NCBI GenBank assembly: GCA_039184055.1
Contig: JBCDBH010000122.1
Span: 1 to 15,103, forward strand
From: JBCDBH01 sp039184055
Lineage (GTDB): Bacteria; Acidobacteriota; Thermoanaerobaculia; Multivoradales; J023
Direction: 5' to 3'
DNA: 15,103 bases
The notes under the pieces are model-generated. The model saw nothing but the letters and a program-made list of their open reading frames with translations. It was not told the DNA's origin and searched no databases. Made by a program: the position numbers and the translations under genes. Shown in pieces: positions 13,684-15,103 of this stretch. Every line of letters begins with the position of its first letter. The first letter of the stretch is position 1.

Positions 13684-13738
13684 TCTTCTCGGTCTTGCAC
13701 CGATCGAACGGTTGTCACCCGTAACAGGCAACGACATC

Positions 13739-13773
13739 ACGGCCCGCTTTCATGGCGGGCCGTTCGGCGTTTT
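13739..13773 (+). terminator. Terminator-like hairpin after ssrA
   Basis: ACGGCCCGC (13739-13747), 7-nt loop, GCGGGCCGT (13755-13763): a perfect 9-bp GC-rich stem followed by TCGGCGTTTT. It lies 55 nt after the tmRNA CCA and 12 nt before the end of the converging mtnA. The T run is displaced from the stem, so strength is uncertain. Confidence 0.55.
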
Positions 13774-13784
13774 CGGGGTCGCGC

Positions 13785-14858
<1,074 letters not shown>

Positions 14859-14864
14859 GTGGCC

Positions 14865-14870
14865 ATTCTA
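14865..14870 (-). promoter_or_regulatory. Candidate -10 element of a leaderless mtnA mRNA
   Basis: TAGAAT (5/6 to TATAAT) ends 6 nt before the mtnA ATG, so initiation at the usual distance would start on or next to the A of the ATG. No RBS is present between them. No good -35 is seen at 16-18 bp. Confidence 0.45.
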
Positions 14871-14901
14871 CTGTTGTCGCACCCAGTCGATGACGACGGT
14901 A

Positions 14902-14907
14902 TATGCT
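14902..14907 (+). promoter_or_regulatory. Candidate -10 element of a leaderless pta mRNA
   Basis: TATGCT (within TATATGCT) ends 6 nt before the pta ATG, the same geometry as on the other strand for mtnA. No RBS lies in the interval. TTGTCG at 14874-14879 is 20 bp from TATATG and a poor -35 by spacing. Confidence 0.4.
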
Positions 14908-14913
14908 CGTGCC

Positions 14914-15103
14914 ATGGCCGATCTTCTCGAAAAGCTTCGAGCGCGGGCACGTGGTGGAGGGGCGCGAATCGCCCTTCCCGAGGCTGAGGATCCGCGCGTA
15001 CTCCTCGCCGCCCGGCGCGCTCTAGACAGCGACCTTTGTCGGCCGATCCTGGTCGGTGCTCGCGCTGCGATCGAGACCGCCGCCCGTGACGGCGATGTCG
15101 ATC
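14914..15103 (+). CDS. pta: Phosphate acetyltransferase (Pta), N-terminal part
   Basis: 63 codons and one extra base are present; the gene continues beyond the window. The translation starts MADLLEKLRARARGGGARIA, followed by the PTA/PTB family strand-helix unit ALPEAEDPRVLLAARRALD and then CRPILVGARAAIETAA. This matches the usual opening RIVLPEGEDPRVLEAA of single-domain Pta. The enzyme interconverts acetyl-CoA and acetyl phosphate. Phosphate butyryltransferase shares this fold and cannot be excluded from the fragment. It starts 55 nt from the divergent mtnA; whether ackA follows cannot be seen. Confidence 0.82.
   Translation, partial: MADLLEKLRARARGGGARIALPEAEDPRVLLAARRALDSDLCRPILVGARAAIETAARDGDVD

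Noticed and set aside
13488..13740. Minus-strand frames with GGGGNRTHVRKTH and WRRWESNPRPKNAS
   Set aside because: They lie antisense to the tmRNA 3' tRNA-like domain and are translation artefacts of its T arm.

Overview
The window is about 62% GC with dense, short-spaced genes. It looks like a chromosomal segment of an aerobic or facultative diderm (Gram-negative) bacterium. The diderm evidence is a YidC with the large periplasmic domain, a lipobox lipoprotein, and a Wzm/Wzt-type polysaccharide exporter. Aerobic growth is suggested by two O2-dependent tyrosine-degradation enzymes. Gene content and codon style would fit Acidobacteriota or a neighbouring deep-branching phylum, but this is only a guess; no 16S rRNA or other decisive marker is present.

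Layout. (1) 1-450: a possible dnaX start (minus, first codons only) preceded by the SRP RNA gene ffs (minus) with a good sigma70 promoter, then an untranslated leader of the divergent tadA. (2) 448-1204: tadA (tRNA adenosine deaminase) and two tRNA-Ser genes (GGA and CGA), separated by a twin hairpin. (3) 1268-5092: the conserved cluster rpmH-rnpA-yidD-yidC-jag, read on the plus strand. It covers ribosomal protein L34, the RNase P protein, membrane insertion factors and an RNA-binding protein with an unusual acidic repeat tail. It is closed by a strong bidirectional terminator at 5145-5174. (4) 5223-11473, all minus: read in the transcription direction, an amino-acid-type periplasmic binding lipoprotein, wzm, wzt, a small DUF3467 protein, hpd and hmgA. 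HPD and HmgA catalyse consecutive steps (4-hydroxyphenylpyruvate to homogentisate to maleylacetoacetate). Wzm and Wzt form one ABC exporter. (5) 11731-13193, plus: a DusB-like tRNA dihydrouridine synthase overlapping a small two-TM membrane protein. (6) 13328-13683: ssrA tmRNA with tag ANDNVALAA. (7) 13785-14858, minus: mtnA (methionine salvage), divergent from the start of pta (phosphate acetyltransferase), which runs off the window.

Much of the window is RNA metabolism and translation: SRP RNA, tRNA modification by TadA and Dus, two tRNA-Ser genes, RNase P protein, L34, tmRNA, and YidC/Jag for membrane protein insertion. The rest is metabolism and envelope export.

I see no mobile element, CRISPR array, phage gene or defence island. 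I did not find a convincing new system. The best oddities are the tandem-repeat acidic tail of Jag, the binding lipoprotein beside a polysaccharide exporter, the matching leaderless-type promoters between mtnA and pta, and several structured intergenic RNAs. No gene-free stretch exceeds 300 bases. The larger gaps (210-447, 7501-7660, 11474-11730, 13194-13327) hold promoters or hairpins as listed.
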